64,000 nt of DNA, taken from the NCBI GenBank assembly GCA_000469685.2, contig LS997562.1:20675920-20739919 (forward strand). The letters run 5' to 3'. Positions 1-12,200 of this stretch are shown one piece after another; the first letter of the stretch is position 1; every line of letters starts with the position of its first letter. The notes below the pieces were generated by a model. The model saw only the letters and a list, made by a program, of their open reading frames with translations, ran no database searches and had not been told where the DNA came from. Origin of the DNA: Haemonchus contortus. Its lineage: Eukaryota > Nematoda > Chromadorea > Rhabditida > Trichostrongylidae. The translations under genes and the position numbers were made by a program.

Positions 1-1670
1 ATTTTTCTGTCCTGATCCTTTTTGTTGCCCATTTATTCTCACGTATGTCGAGAAATCATTAGAATTCTACTCGTATATCAGTAGTTATTACCATTATTGA
101 CACGTTCGAGCCTCTATGTACCTTTCTAAGTACTAAAATAGTATGATACTCAATTGGTACACCCTGACCAGCTTCCCCTCTCCATTGCGCCCTGCTCTTG
201 ACTTATTCTCGAGATCTCCTAGGAGTTTGGAAAACTATATGTTGTCTACACAGTGGCTCTCCAAAGCCTTTTGATGTTTAGGTTCTACCAAAGTTTTGAC
301 TCCAACAGATTCAGAAAACAGTAAAGAGCTGAATGAAAACGGTTGGTCAGTAAAGAGTTCTTATCCTACGAATATTTGAAGCACGAATATCGCTCTTAGC
401 CACTGCGCTACCTGCTCAGTTTCAGCAGGTCATCACACTTGCTCTGATTAAAGAAAATGATTCACTGGAAGGGAGGCACCGGGAGTCCTGGTCTTAATCA
501 GATCGAAGTTGAACGTGTAGCCGGATCGGTGCAACAGAACTACCAGCGCCACTTCCGTTAGACAGTAAAACATTGATTTTGCACTAAATCTTCATTGTAC
601 GCTTGTTAAAATAAGTCACAGCTATAAGTTAAGGGATTAACTAGCAGAGCTAAGTTTAACAAGAACGAAAACTAAGAACGGATCCAAGCTCTTACAGTAA
701 TTGTACCACCACTTCTTCGTAAAGAAAAAATGTATTTGTCTAGTACAGTAGTGTAGTAAAGCGTAAGGTAATCGAAGGCTTAGGGTCAGAAAGGAACGAC
801 TCCTTAAAGATTCTTGGGTAGACGTTCTAGTTACCTTGGAAATTTCCTCGTGCGTAGAACAAGCCCCCCATAACCGTCTAGGACCAAATTCAAGGACCAT
901 CGCTATTCAAATGCAATATGGCAGGCAAAAAAGGGGCAGACAAAAAAGGGGCAGGCAAAAAATGGTGAGTAGCACGTTCAAAATTGTTTTGCAATTAAAA
1001 CGATCACAGGTGACGTCTAATTACAGCACAGTCAAATGACTTGTTCGGCATACGATTGGTAATGTGTTCATTGTTCATTGAAAGGACACAGATAAAACCC
1101 AGTTCTGGAAGATTCCATTCCACAGTCGCTTTCGAACAGTTTTGTTTTTGTGAGTAGTGTAGACTCTGGCCGGCTGGTAATTGATCCGACTACCCGAATT
1201 ATTTGGACATACCTACAATTAGAAAAATGTTCGAAAAAAGATGTTATTTCCGTTAGTACTGTATGGTTTTTTATCACCATAAATCATCTAATGATACCTT
1301 AAGAATTTCTACTACCTCTAGCAAATTTTACTGACATTATGAATGTTTTTCAAAGAGCGACATAATATGTGAGTGACATGGAAGAGACTTCGGGTTCGCA
1401 GAGTTCCGAGTGAAACAATAGTCACCCAGTGGGTTGATGAATGTAAGATCAGCGACTTGACGCATGACTGACCAGCGTGAGATTGTGGCAAGGTCATGGA
1501 GAATACCCAGGTTAATCGAAGTACATCAATTAATGGACCATCACATTGGAGTGTTTCAAATTTTTACGTAAAATGCTACACGATTCGTAAAGAGTGTGTT
1601 CAGTGTTAGCCCCAAACCTTGCTTTTGTTGTAGACGTGACAGTGAAAGGACAATGAAAGAAGTTTTCCAG

Positions 1671-1846
1671 TGTTCTTAGCTTCCGCTCGCGGCATGTGCC
1701 TCACATTCGATATCCATTCAGAATTTTATTGGCATTTTGAACGCACAAAGGCTAAATGGATGCTTCATTTGACCACCAAGACACTTGGATGGGTGCTTAC
1801 TGGAAAGGCTGTAGGGATAACGAGTATGGGCGGATACATGAATGAG
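1671..1846 (+). CDS. Possible DOMON-like exon, with tentative downstream exons
   Basis: The acceptor AGTTTTCCAG and donor GAG|gtgagc bound 58 open codons. The pattern FYWHF, LHLTTKTLGWVLTGKAVG, then MGGYM resembles DOMON domains, which have a W-rich strand, KTxGWV, GF and a GGM motif. The match is by eye and weak. Downstream, 1914-2060 is open in the required phase 0 (49 codons), but a better acceptor ending ACTTGACAG at 1889-1894 would cause an immediate stop. A further open segment at 2214-2422 with three N-glycosylation sequons ends in a stop. The three pieces may or may not be one gene. Confidence 0.35.
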
Positions 1847-3146
1847 GTGAGCTGTTCTTCGGTTAAGCTCAGTCATTTCTTTTTACTTGACAGACTTCTT
1901 AAAGTTCATATAGGCAGTGAATACGAGACAACTTCCAGCCATTATCCTTACTCTCCATCCATTACCTCCATACATCCCTGAGACAGCGCGCTTACCGCGG
2001 CTAGGGCGCTGTATGGACGAGATGTTCAATTGTGTGCGCTATTGCGTAAAGCTGACTACCGTATGTCGCCTTTGGAAATAGCCATGGCCATCGATTTCTA
2101 TTCGATTGCGATTGTGCCATTGATCTATGCATATGTAGATCGGAGGTGAGATAAAACTGACAAGCCCCGCAATCGTGCACTCAGGATCAAATTCTGAGTT
2201 GGTCCTATGCCAGGCCAGCCAAGCATTTCATCGTTCTACGTTGATGAAATAGTTCCAGTCTCACCGAATAGGACTAGCGCCCTAGCTCCACAGAGACTGA
2301 TCCCTCATGTCACTGAATACGTCAAATGCGATTCAAACGCTACTGCGATTCTGAAACGAAGAGAAATTCCAAAACAGAAGAGGACGCCGCCAGAAAACAA
2401 TATCACTTATCTATTTATCTGAACATTTATCAGTCTTCGTGTGAATAGCGGAATGAGCCTTTTTGAACCTTAACAGTTTGGTCATACAGGACCTGCCATC
2501 AATTTTTTGTGAGTAATATGGGCTTGGCAGTGTTGGACGAGCTTTGATCCCAGTGACTAAGCTCCCAGTAGGTGATCAAAAAATTATTGCATCACCTGTT
2601 CTCCTTCATTTATTGCGCAAAAAACTTTAGAACACATTAGATAGTTGATTTTTGAACTGAACTTGAACGAAGAATTTTTTCAAGTGCGCTGGTGTATCAG
2701 AAATGTTGCAGAGAAGGGAAAGGAAGAGGAAGTAGAATATGGTGAAATGACCGATTCCATGCTGAAAAGCTGATTATGCAAATGGGAATCGAGGAAGTTG
2801 TCATAAGACGAGAAAACTTCTGATGCGCTTGAAAGAAAGGAGAACTCCTCAAATAGGAAAAGCTTCGGAGAAGAAGAAGAAAGGAGGACACAAGCAGGTC
2901 TGTCGGGATGGAATGGGGACAGGGGCGGGTATAGATAGAATCGAAACGATCAGCTGACGAAGTGATCATCCACATGCCCTTGAGAAAAAATGCTCAGAAG
3001 AAGAATGTTGTGCAATGGAGAAACAAACGAGAAAAAAGGAGAACTGTGTAAAGTAGGGGTTTGGGCCAACAGGGTACGAAAAAATAAAGAAAGGTCTAGC
3101 AAAACGACAGAAGAAGTCACGACAATGGCTATTCCTTAAGACTTAC

Positions 3147-3208
3147 AAGGACGAAGACTATATTTACGTCCATCTCCGGGAGAACAGAGAAAGGGAAAAG
3201 CTGCAGAA
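3147..3208 (-). CDS. Tensin exon 9: end of C2 domain
   Basis: 62 nt, phase 1 in, phase 0 out. The acceptor CTCTTTTTTGAG has a strong pyrimidine tract and the donor is CTT|gtaagtc. It encodes LQLFPFSVLPEMDVNIVFVL, aligned with the tensin FPEYGKVEFVFS strand. A possible following exon begins at 2978 (acceptor TTTCTCAAG, phase 0, frame beginning GMWMITSSADRFDS), but I see no good donor for it. Confidence 0.78.
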
Positions 3209-6200
3209 CTCAAAAAAGAGGAGGTCAGGAATTCATTAGACAACAGTTACATAGCCGTACCTGTAATAATGAACCAGTAGTTTTTACATTTTTCAAAACA
3301 GCTACTCTCGCAACAACGGAATCTTTCATCTCATGAAGAGGTTTTTCGAAAGAGTTTTCCCGTCTGCTAAGGCTTATCCCAGAAAGCTTAATACCCAATC
3401 TTTGCTTTTTTAGCGCCTTGGACACACTAAGAATGATGGAAAAAAGGTTTTACCGGTTTTTAACATTCGTAACGTTACCAATAGAATTTACAGTAGCGCT
3501 CAAAAGTATTCGGTGTATCATAACTCCTTTCCTACTGGTTCTAATCAAGCTAAATTTCAATATGTGTAACATTGGTGTAGTGTGAATATTTACCACTAAT
3601 AACCTGCAATCTGACCATGTTCCAGATATTCCAAAGGGCATGAACTCAAAATCGTCTAAAAATACAGATGATGGTCCTTCTAGAATCTCTTTCCTTTTTG
3701 TCATGGCTAAAGTGTACGAGCGGTAATGCCGAACACAATAGATGAGAAAAACGCTCTCACGGTGCGAGTAAGTGGAGACGTCAACAACTTTAGTTTCAGC
3801 AAAATCTGCACCCGCAACAAACACCTCGCTCTATCTGTGGATTCTGCAGCTTTGCAGCCAAATAGTGTTGGGTAGAGCGAAATATGCTCTAGTTAAACAT
3901 ATCAAAATTTAGAGCGATTTAGTCTACTAAGAAAAAAGTTATAAACGAAAAAGCGTCAAAGCATTTTATCGAAGACTTTTGAGCGCTACTGTATGTTTCA
4001 TTTTTTCATTTATTTCATTATTTCGTTATATACAACTCACTAATACTTCTGAGGTTTTCTTTCCGTTCCTTATACACGCGAAATAGGGTTTTTGTTCAGT
4101 TTCAAGTCATGGTAAGCCCTTGGATAGATGATAAAGGATAAGGTCTTTGAAGTACATTCCTCCCATTTCATGATTCAGGATGCCAGAGAGAGCATGGATG
4201 GTGTGTGGCTTTCACAATGAATTGAACCCATTCCATGTACAAGCTAGTACTTTCGTCCTCCGAGACGAGTCTGATGAAAATTAACCGACCATGGAAAGAC
4301 GAAAAATTGTGTAGTTCAATCAAATAACGACCCGGGACTCGATCCCGTGACCTTGCGTGTGTGATAGTGGTCTTTTCCAACTTTACCATTTCTGCCCAAG
4401 CCCAGGGATAGAACATATTTTCCGACTTCCTATATTTCACACGGTTCTAACTGAATGTTTGATATCAATTTTCGAAATCATTATTTTTATACACAATGTA
4501 AATTGGCAAAAAGATCACAGACGCTGAATTGGTACCTTACACAAAATAGCTTTTCAATTTCTTATGAACTCAAGTCCCCACAGCAGAAACTGTTCTATTC
4601 CCAAAGTTCCCCAAATGGTCCCTCTTCATCTTTCATCTTGGCAAACAATTACGAGGATTCTCCTCAACCAAAAAATCTCTAGAACAAGTGAAGCTTGGGA
4701 AATAAACGAAAAATTTTTGAAAATAAAGAGGAAAAAAACGTCTATCCGCTCCAGAATAACTCAATGCAAGGCACTTTAGAGAGAAGCCTTCTCACACAGA
4801 AATTTGAAAGAATCATAGGATCCATCCTTCAGTATTAGTTTTTACCTCCAAGAAAGCCTAATAGAAACAGAAGCGCTGATCTTCAGTGGTCCCCCAACTT
4901 TAAGGGGATTAGATGTTCGCCTTGACTCCGACGGTATCCGATCTTATTTGACAATGAGGAAATGTCGCGCCTTTAGCCATTGGGCAACCACAAAGCCAAA
5001 ATAACGAAAAAGAAAAAAACAAACAAATCAAAATAGTGGAAGTGAAACATGGCGACGCTGAAAAGCAAATGCCACTTATCATGCCATTAGACGTCTGGTG
5101 GGCAAATTATCAGACGCTTTTTACACAAAATAGGGCATTAAAGGCACTGGAAGCAGCACGTTGGTGATGGAAATTGATATAATAGCAAGGGCTGAATTTA
5201 AAAAAAAAACCTCCTATTTATACCTTCATTTCGAAAAAAATCTACTTACCTGCAAAAATGAGATCGAGCTCCTCTTTGTGAAACACCAAAGTGGTCCCCC
5301 TCGATGGAACGTCAAGTGCACAGGTGTTGATTTGACAGCAAAACAGTACCACACGTGTGTCTTCACTGAAATAATTTCGATCGATCGATTGATTGATTGA
5401 TTGAGTATCCGAACTTTCTTTTTGATGTCAATGTTACTAAGCAATAAGCACAGAGAGACGACAAGGGGAGGGGCGAAATTGTTTCTTTCTGTAGCACCAT
5501 CTCGTCAGAACATTCTAACATCGTCTTGCTCAATACTCTCTACACCTGAATCATCACTTATGAAACCTTTGCTGCTCGTTTATAGGCTGATAGCAGAAGG
5601 TACATACAGTTCACCAACAAAACAGAGTCAAGATTTCTGAGTGTGACTCTGATAGCACTGCACATTCCCTCTCCCAACTCCTTCTCCCTGACTTCATTCG
5701 ATCTTTCTTCTCTTTCCGTCTCCCAGCTTTTTAGAAAAATACCTTCACCACCCCCTACCCTTGGGATAGTACATCGATGCCTAAGATAAGGTTGTGAAGC
5801 CTTAGCTGAAAGAGTGCAGCTTAGAGTGGCTAATGTTACGACCCTGTCTCGTTCACGGATTCAAGGATACTTGCGATTGACCCCAGTCGAACGGACCTTC
5901 CCCGCTCCTTTGTAAGCGGATAACTGAAAGTACATAAAGTGTACCCATAAAATCAGGGTCAAGATCTATGAACATGACCCTGTTAGCGAAGCACAATCTC
6001 CCCTTCCCACACTCCTCATACTTCCCTTCCCCCCCCCTCATTTTTTTAGAAAAATTCTTAAAAGAAGAGAACACGGCTTTCATTTACCCTGGAGATAGTA
6101 TGTCGATGCCTGAGATATGGTTGTGAAGCCTTCACTGAAAGAGTGCAGCTTCAACGACCCTGTCTCGTCCACAGAGCTAAAGTATGTACTTGCGATTAAT

Positions 6201-9200
6201 CCCAGTCGAATCGTTTTTATATCTCTGCTCAGTTTATGCATAGACCGTAGATACCTGACCTCGTAAAGTTCAGCAGGTGATAGACTTTATGTACTTGAAC
6301 GAGGCACGTTTGCTGATCAAATAAGCGCTATGTTGGCGAAGACCTGTTATCTACTTCTGAGATATCGAAGTTCTCTAGAGCTGTACAGCTTTTGGAGAGA
6401 ATCTTTGACGACAATGGCACCCACAGGTGGGTGCCCCCATGACTGACTCATGGGACATTGGCACCCAGCTTTGGGAACCACCACACTTGCTTATTTCCTA
6501 CCAAATGCTAAATTCAATAAGCAAGTGAAAGAGTTTTTTTTCCTGGGACAGTGCTACCCACAGGTGGGTGCCAGTCGCGGGAGAAAGGATGGGATCGTGG
6601 TCCCATGGGCGAAATCTGCATTGTCGCCAAAGGGTTAATCGGATTACTACTTTATATAATTTCTTTTGCCCTTCGCAAATGACTGGCATGTATAATACTA
6701 TGAATCCAACCCCTGCGACAACGGACAAACGTCATTTCCTTCTCGATTTCTGTAATATGATTGATCGGGCTCGCTTAAAATAGAATTCAAAGATAGGTGA
6801 TCGAAGTGGGAAAAGTGGGCAGGACCCAAGCGAATTCGCATGAGCCTATGCAGAAAAGCAGATGGTAAAACAGCGATGGAGAGTAGAGACTGTCCAAAGC
6901 TGTAGAGGTAGGATTAACAGAGAGATTGATACAATGAATAGCCCAGGATCAGGAAGCATTCCTGAAGGATACGGTGACATTTCATCTCGAAATAGATCGA
7001 TTAAAAGCCAGAAGGGAGGCAACGAGTCCCTGGGAGCATCTAAATACGTTTGAAAATTTTTGTGATGTCGGCAGGGAGGACTAGGATGCAATTAGGCCCA
7101 GGCATCATGTTCCCTTTAGCCTTGCAGACATATCTATTGGGAAAAAACACACCAAAATCTATTTTGAGATACCATTTGGGGGCCCAGACTACCACTAAAG
7201 TCTATTGGACTAAGAAAACTGAGAAAACGCAAAATTTCAGGGCTAAACAGCTCAGAAGTCAGGCGCCTCTGGAGCCTCGGTTTAGCAATCCATTGCGATT
7301 TTTTCAAGCTTCTTCTTCAACACCATTGATTCTAGCAAATGACGGAGCTAAGATTCTGATGGAAAAAGTCCCCACAGATACATTTAAGCTTCCCATTTGC
7401 CAAAGAAATCGATCGAGGCAATGTAAAAGACCATCGGAAATATTAAAACCATTATGAAAGCCGTTATGTGATGAATGTTCGAGGATTACGGTAGGAGACA
7501 AATTAAAAATCGTCATGGCAATAAATAAGAAAAATTAAGCGCAAAAATAAACAAACCAAACTGATAACTAGCTTACATTAATTGGTGACACTTGATGAGC
7601 ACATCACCGCGTAGTCGTAGCTCATGGTCGATATCCAAACGTAGCACATCTCTCGAGGTACTGTAATAGAACAGCTTAGTAAACTATGTAAACAAAGGGC
7701 ATCTCACTTGTTGATCACATCTCTTTGAAAGAAATAAGGCGTAAACAACAGACGTATTGCGGCGATTCTCAGAAAAACGGAGGCCTATTATGATTTAGAG
7801 CTCAATCATTAGTACAGGTTCAACAGGAGCCACGTTCAGGTTATGTAAAGTACTTCGTTTTCTGTGCTAGAGCCCCGAAGGGGCTCGAAAATCCCTCTCC
7901 CTCCTTCTCCCACCTCCCCCCTCCTCCCCCCCCCCCCCCCTGTAGTCATAAACCTATCAGAATTAACCTACTGTCCATTGGTACCTACTGAACCACTTCC
8001 TCTACTACTGCTGTTTTTCCCCTGTCTTCCAGCTCAGCCGGACCTTTTCCTGCCACGATCATCACTCCGGGAAATTCGACAAAGAATGAATATGCAACAA
8101 TTTTGAAAAGAACCAACAAAGCAATGAGTCAGGAAACGATCGAAAAGGCATTTCAAGAAAAGGACGAGAACGATCCGTCTTGATAGGATGAAATAATTAC
8201 TTTAAAGTTCCCAAAATTATTTTGAAAAGAGCTAGAGCGACTTAGGGCTCAGTCCTTTTGGCCTTTCAGGGCGATCCACTTATTCCTGGCCGCCCCATCC
8301 AGAAGGAGCCATGTCGTTCGTTAAGAATGGGGCGGTGCATCCACGAGTGGGTGTTTATATGCAACTGAATAGAGGGCAATGGCGGCATCGTTGCTGACGG
8401 CGACAACGAGAACCACCACCGTTATGGAACCGGCGCCATGCCTAATCCACACATTCTTTTGCACATAATCGATGCCGGCAGCTTTTGAGAAGAGAAAGAA
8501 GCTGCCCGTCCGTCGTTGTGTGTGTCGGATGTGTTGCCACCAACTGCCTGGTAACAATGCCAGGCTGTTTCTCGAACGAACCGCATTCGTTCACACGTCT
8601 GTTGGCGCTAATTGTTGAGCCCTACTAGCAACAGGCCTTCCCAGGGAACCACTCAGGCGTGCACAAAGAGAATAGCTCAATAGAAACGAGAAGAAGTATA
8701 GATTTCGACTAGTGGCCAGCTCATGGCAGCTCTTGAGCCTTTTGGAATGGCTTTGCAGGGCATACGAACCACTTCAATTCTTGGCTCCCCACGACCATAT
8801 CGGACGCCACCTTGGCTATTCTGGCGCTCGATGGGTATGTTTCCTAATCACGATTCGGATCTATAGGACCCAAAACAGGCCCCCATCGCCGAAGAATTTT
8901 TTAAAATCGGATGTGGGTTAGTACCACATTGGATATTCGTGAAAACGACATGAAAAGAGGGCGTAAAAAGGGAAAAAGAGAAGAAATTGGAAATGACTGC
9001 TATCGGAGTCCAGCACGGATCCCAAATAGCGATAGTGGAAGCCCCAAGTAAACTCCTACTTATATGGGACCGTAACAATCCAGAAAAGTGTATTCCCTTG
9101 GGCAAAAGAGCAGAAAGAGAACGAAAACAAAAGAGATGGAATGGAGGGCACCATTCCTTCGACAGCAAACAACTGATTGGCCCGGTTAGAAGGAAAACTG

Positions 9201-12200
9201 AGCTACTTCAAAAAGAGAAGGGGCGGATCCGTGGGGTGACTTCAGATTCAATTCTTTCCCGAGAATGTCCGCTGTTTACTGGGTTCCCCTCCGTTTTCAG
9301 ATATAAAAACAGCTCTTTATGTCGTCGGCTTTGCAGCCAACATTAATTAAAGCTCCTTTGAATGAAGTTCATTTTTACCAAAAAAATTATGAAAGGAGCG
9401 GATTATTTCCAGTTTAGATTAAATTTTGCCATTCAACTCCTGGCTACTTTTTAGGCATGAACGGCACTTTCCATTTACTGCCGAAACCAATCGTCACTTT
9501 CGAAAGATTGCGAAGAGAAACGTTTCATTTCGCTAATGAAGAGGGTTCAACTTCTTCATTAAACTAAACTTCGGTGAAGGGTTGCAAAAATCTCCAAATG
9601 ACAAAACCCCAGGAATCTTCAAACCAAGCCCTTGCCTCTTCAGAGCGAAGGATGAGGTAAAGCAGCATAACTCTAGAGAGGTTTTTTGTTGGCATCCTGT
9701 TGTTGCCTCTTTTGGCCATCAAGTGTTATCCAGAGACGGCTAAATTAGAGGCAGAATTTTTGGCCCTAGATGGGGCACAAATTTCCATCTGTGCTTCTCG
9801 GTCTTCATGGCTGCGATGCTAGTATCGGTTATTCACCACTTCGAATCATAGTGCCGATATTGGCAGTAAGTAAACCGATAAGAAGCTGAGGTAGGATGTG
9901 TATTGGTAGATATTGGTAAAAAAGGGTAGATCTGGTTGAGTGGCAAAAGGGCACTCTATAACACGCATAGACCAAAAATACAATCCCGATCGTTACCGAT
10001 CAAGGTCAAAAAAGCCTTTCATCCCTCATGGATCGGTTTAGTGGCGTCGAACTAACCTGGGATCCTATTGTGTATGTCTTATACGCATTCAGACTCCACT
10101 ATGTACGTTCTTACGGTTTTGAGTGAAAGTGGAGTGCAGGGCGCATCCCAAAATAAGATTGATCTACGTCACAAGACTCCACACTTCTGTATAATGGGTA
10201 AAATGGCGGCCGCAGGCATGCTCTCGGGTTCGAGCCCGCTCCGCGGTTTCGCCCTTATTCCTGCCCCTTAGAGTGAACTGGGAGGAGGAAAGTAGTGACA
10301 GGAAGAGCTTAAGTGCTCGGATGGAGGAAGTTGTGCATGTTCCTGGCCGAGGGCAGAGTAAAAACCTCTGAAATCTCATTTCACTACATTTTTTTCATGC
10401 CACAACCGTAGACTCTTCTAAGGCTGTGATAATCGTGATGGCAGGTCGGAGGCTAAATTATTAGGAGTAGGGAATACCTAACATCCGAAAATTCGGTCTC
10501 CGATGCCACACGTATGGTAGTGCTTGTCTAGGAGTGACGTTATCCTTAGCTTCATCTGCCTATTGGAATCAAATGTGGATGATGTTCAACCATCATACAG
10601 CTCTTAGAACCCACTCTAATCTTCCTGCCGATTCATTTTCTTCTTCCTACACACCTGACAGGGAATCTTCCTACCGTTTGTTTTGAACCATGCTTCACTT
10701 ATATAGGACTGCATTTTGTTAAATTTATGTGATCATGGAATTATAGTTAGCGCACCTAAGCGTGCATCAAACAAATAAATAAGTTGGTAGATAAATAAAT
10801 AAGTAAATAAGAATGAAGCAAAAATCAGGAAATACAACTGGACGTTCCACAAACTCACGTTGGTAATGATTGATAGACTGGTTTCATTCGTTCGTAGATT
10901 TTCAACGAAAGAATTCGTCCATTGAGATGAGAAACGGCAATCCGATGCAAGTAGACGGGAGCCGGATTCACACGTACTTTGCCGGATAACAACGAAGAAA
11001 AGTAGTTGATGTACCTGAATAATTTATACGGCATAGATAATCGAATAATATAATCACTGAAGCGATAGGAATTGATCTGTTCTTCTCCGGGGTGCTATGC
11101 AATTGAACTGGTCTTGGAATTTCTACAAAAAGATGATGACGGAAAAGGGGAACAAGCACTCTCGCAACATTTTCTGCTTGTTCGCTTCTCTTTCTGCTTA
11201 GCGAGATGGTATCCTAGTGACTAATTCTTCTTCTGGCCCTCTTCCAGTATGGCGCTTTTTAGCCAGAAGGCAGCAGTTGCTCTTGTAAGACTTAGGTAAA
11301 TTTCGTGCTTATTGGAACTGTTTCTGGGTGCTGTCACGGGTGCACGAACCCGACCATCCTTTTCGGCGCTCTGGCACTTAGCGAAAGGGGTAGCGGAACT
11401 TCTCCCTGAATGCGGCAACCTGCTTTGCGGCAGGCGGCAAATGTCACTGCAATTACCGTACTCTCCCCGACTCCCCGCCAATCGATAGGACGCAATATTT
11501 TTCGTTGATTGCCTTCCTTTATGTTAGATTTCGTCTTTTTTTGTTTCTTCTCATTTTCATGTTTATTAGACTTGATTAATTCGAACGACTCCTCCTATAT
11601 AAGCGACAATCAAGACCGTGTTGGAATTGAAGAGAGCGGCCAGCCAATTTGAATAATTAAAGGACCCCTACATCACAAATTGCGCGCTCCAATCTTCCAT
11701 TGCAATTACGCGGCGGGTGCGACGTGCACTTTCGGGGTGAAACTTCCGAACCCTAGTGAAAGAGACGCCAAACCCAATGACTCCTCCAATTACATCTTCC
11801 CTTATTTGCGAAGCATTTCAGCTTAGTTTACTCTAAGTAAGATAAATAGTAAATAGTAATAGTAAGATAATCCAAATAATGCTTCCAGCATTTCGCAGCT
11901 TCCATGTCAGGTGTTTTTTTTTCTTAATTTTCATCTTACCCACAACAATGCGCGTTCAATTTATCTTCCCGCTGCCCCTTGATTACCCTTTCCATTGCTT
12001 TGACCCAGAGGTAATTTCAGTACAGGAAGCGGCTGACGAAGTGAGTGATCTTTCAGCAAAGCTGGACCGGCTGAACTTGAAATATTCCATGTAGTAAAAG
12101 CCGCACTTATCTGTAGAACTCACCGTTTATGGCTTGGCTGTCCATTTGCTCCAATGTATTTCTCCGAGAAGCGTTTAATGTCAAAACGATCTTCCACGGG

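Noticed and set aside
3450..3824. 124-codon minus-strand frame within the Tc1-type element
   Set aside because: No DDE motif or other transposase resemblance is visible, and it crosses the element's left end.
7050..7457. 135-codon plus-strand frame with a chaperonin-like NDGAKIL word
   Set aside because: The rest does not match a chaperonin, it lies in a tensin intron, and no splice partner is seen.
7708..7767. Possible extra tensin exon between exons 6 and 7
   Set aside because: Splice sites and phases fit, but the family has no residues here and the direct join is already correct; kept only as a possible alternative exon.
10195..10260. tRNA-like segment with GGTTCGAGCCCG
   Set aside because: No complete cloverleaf can be drawn; probably a SINE head remnant.
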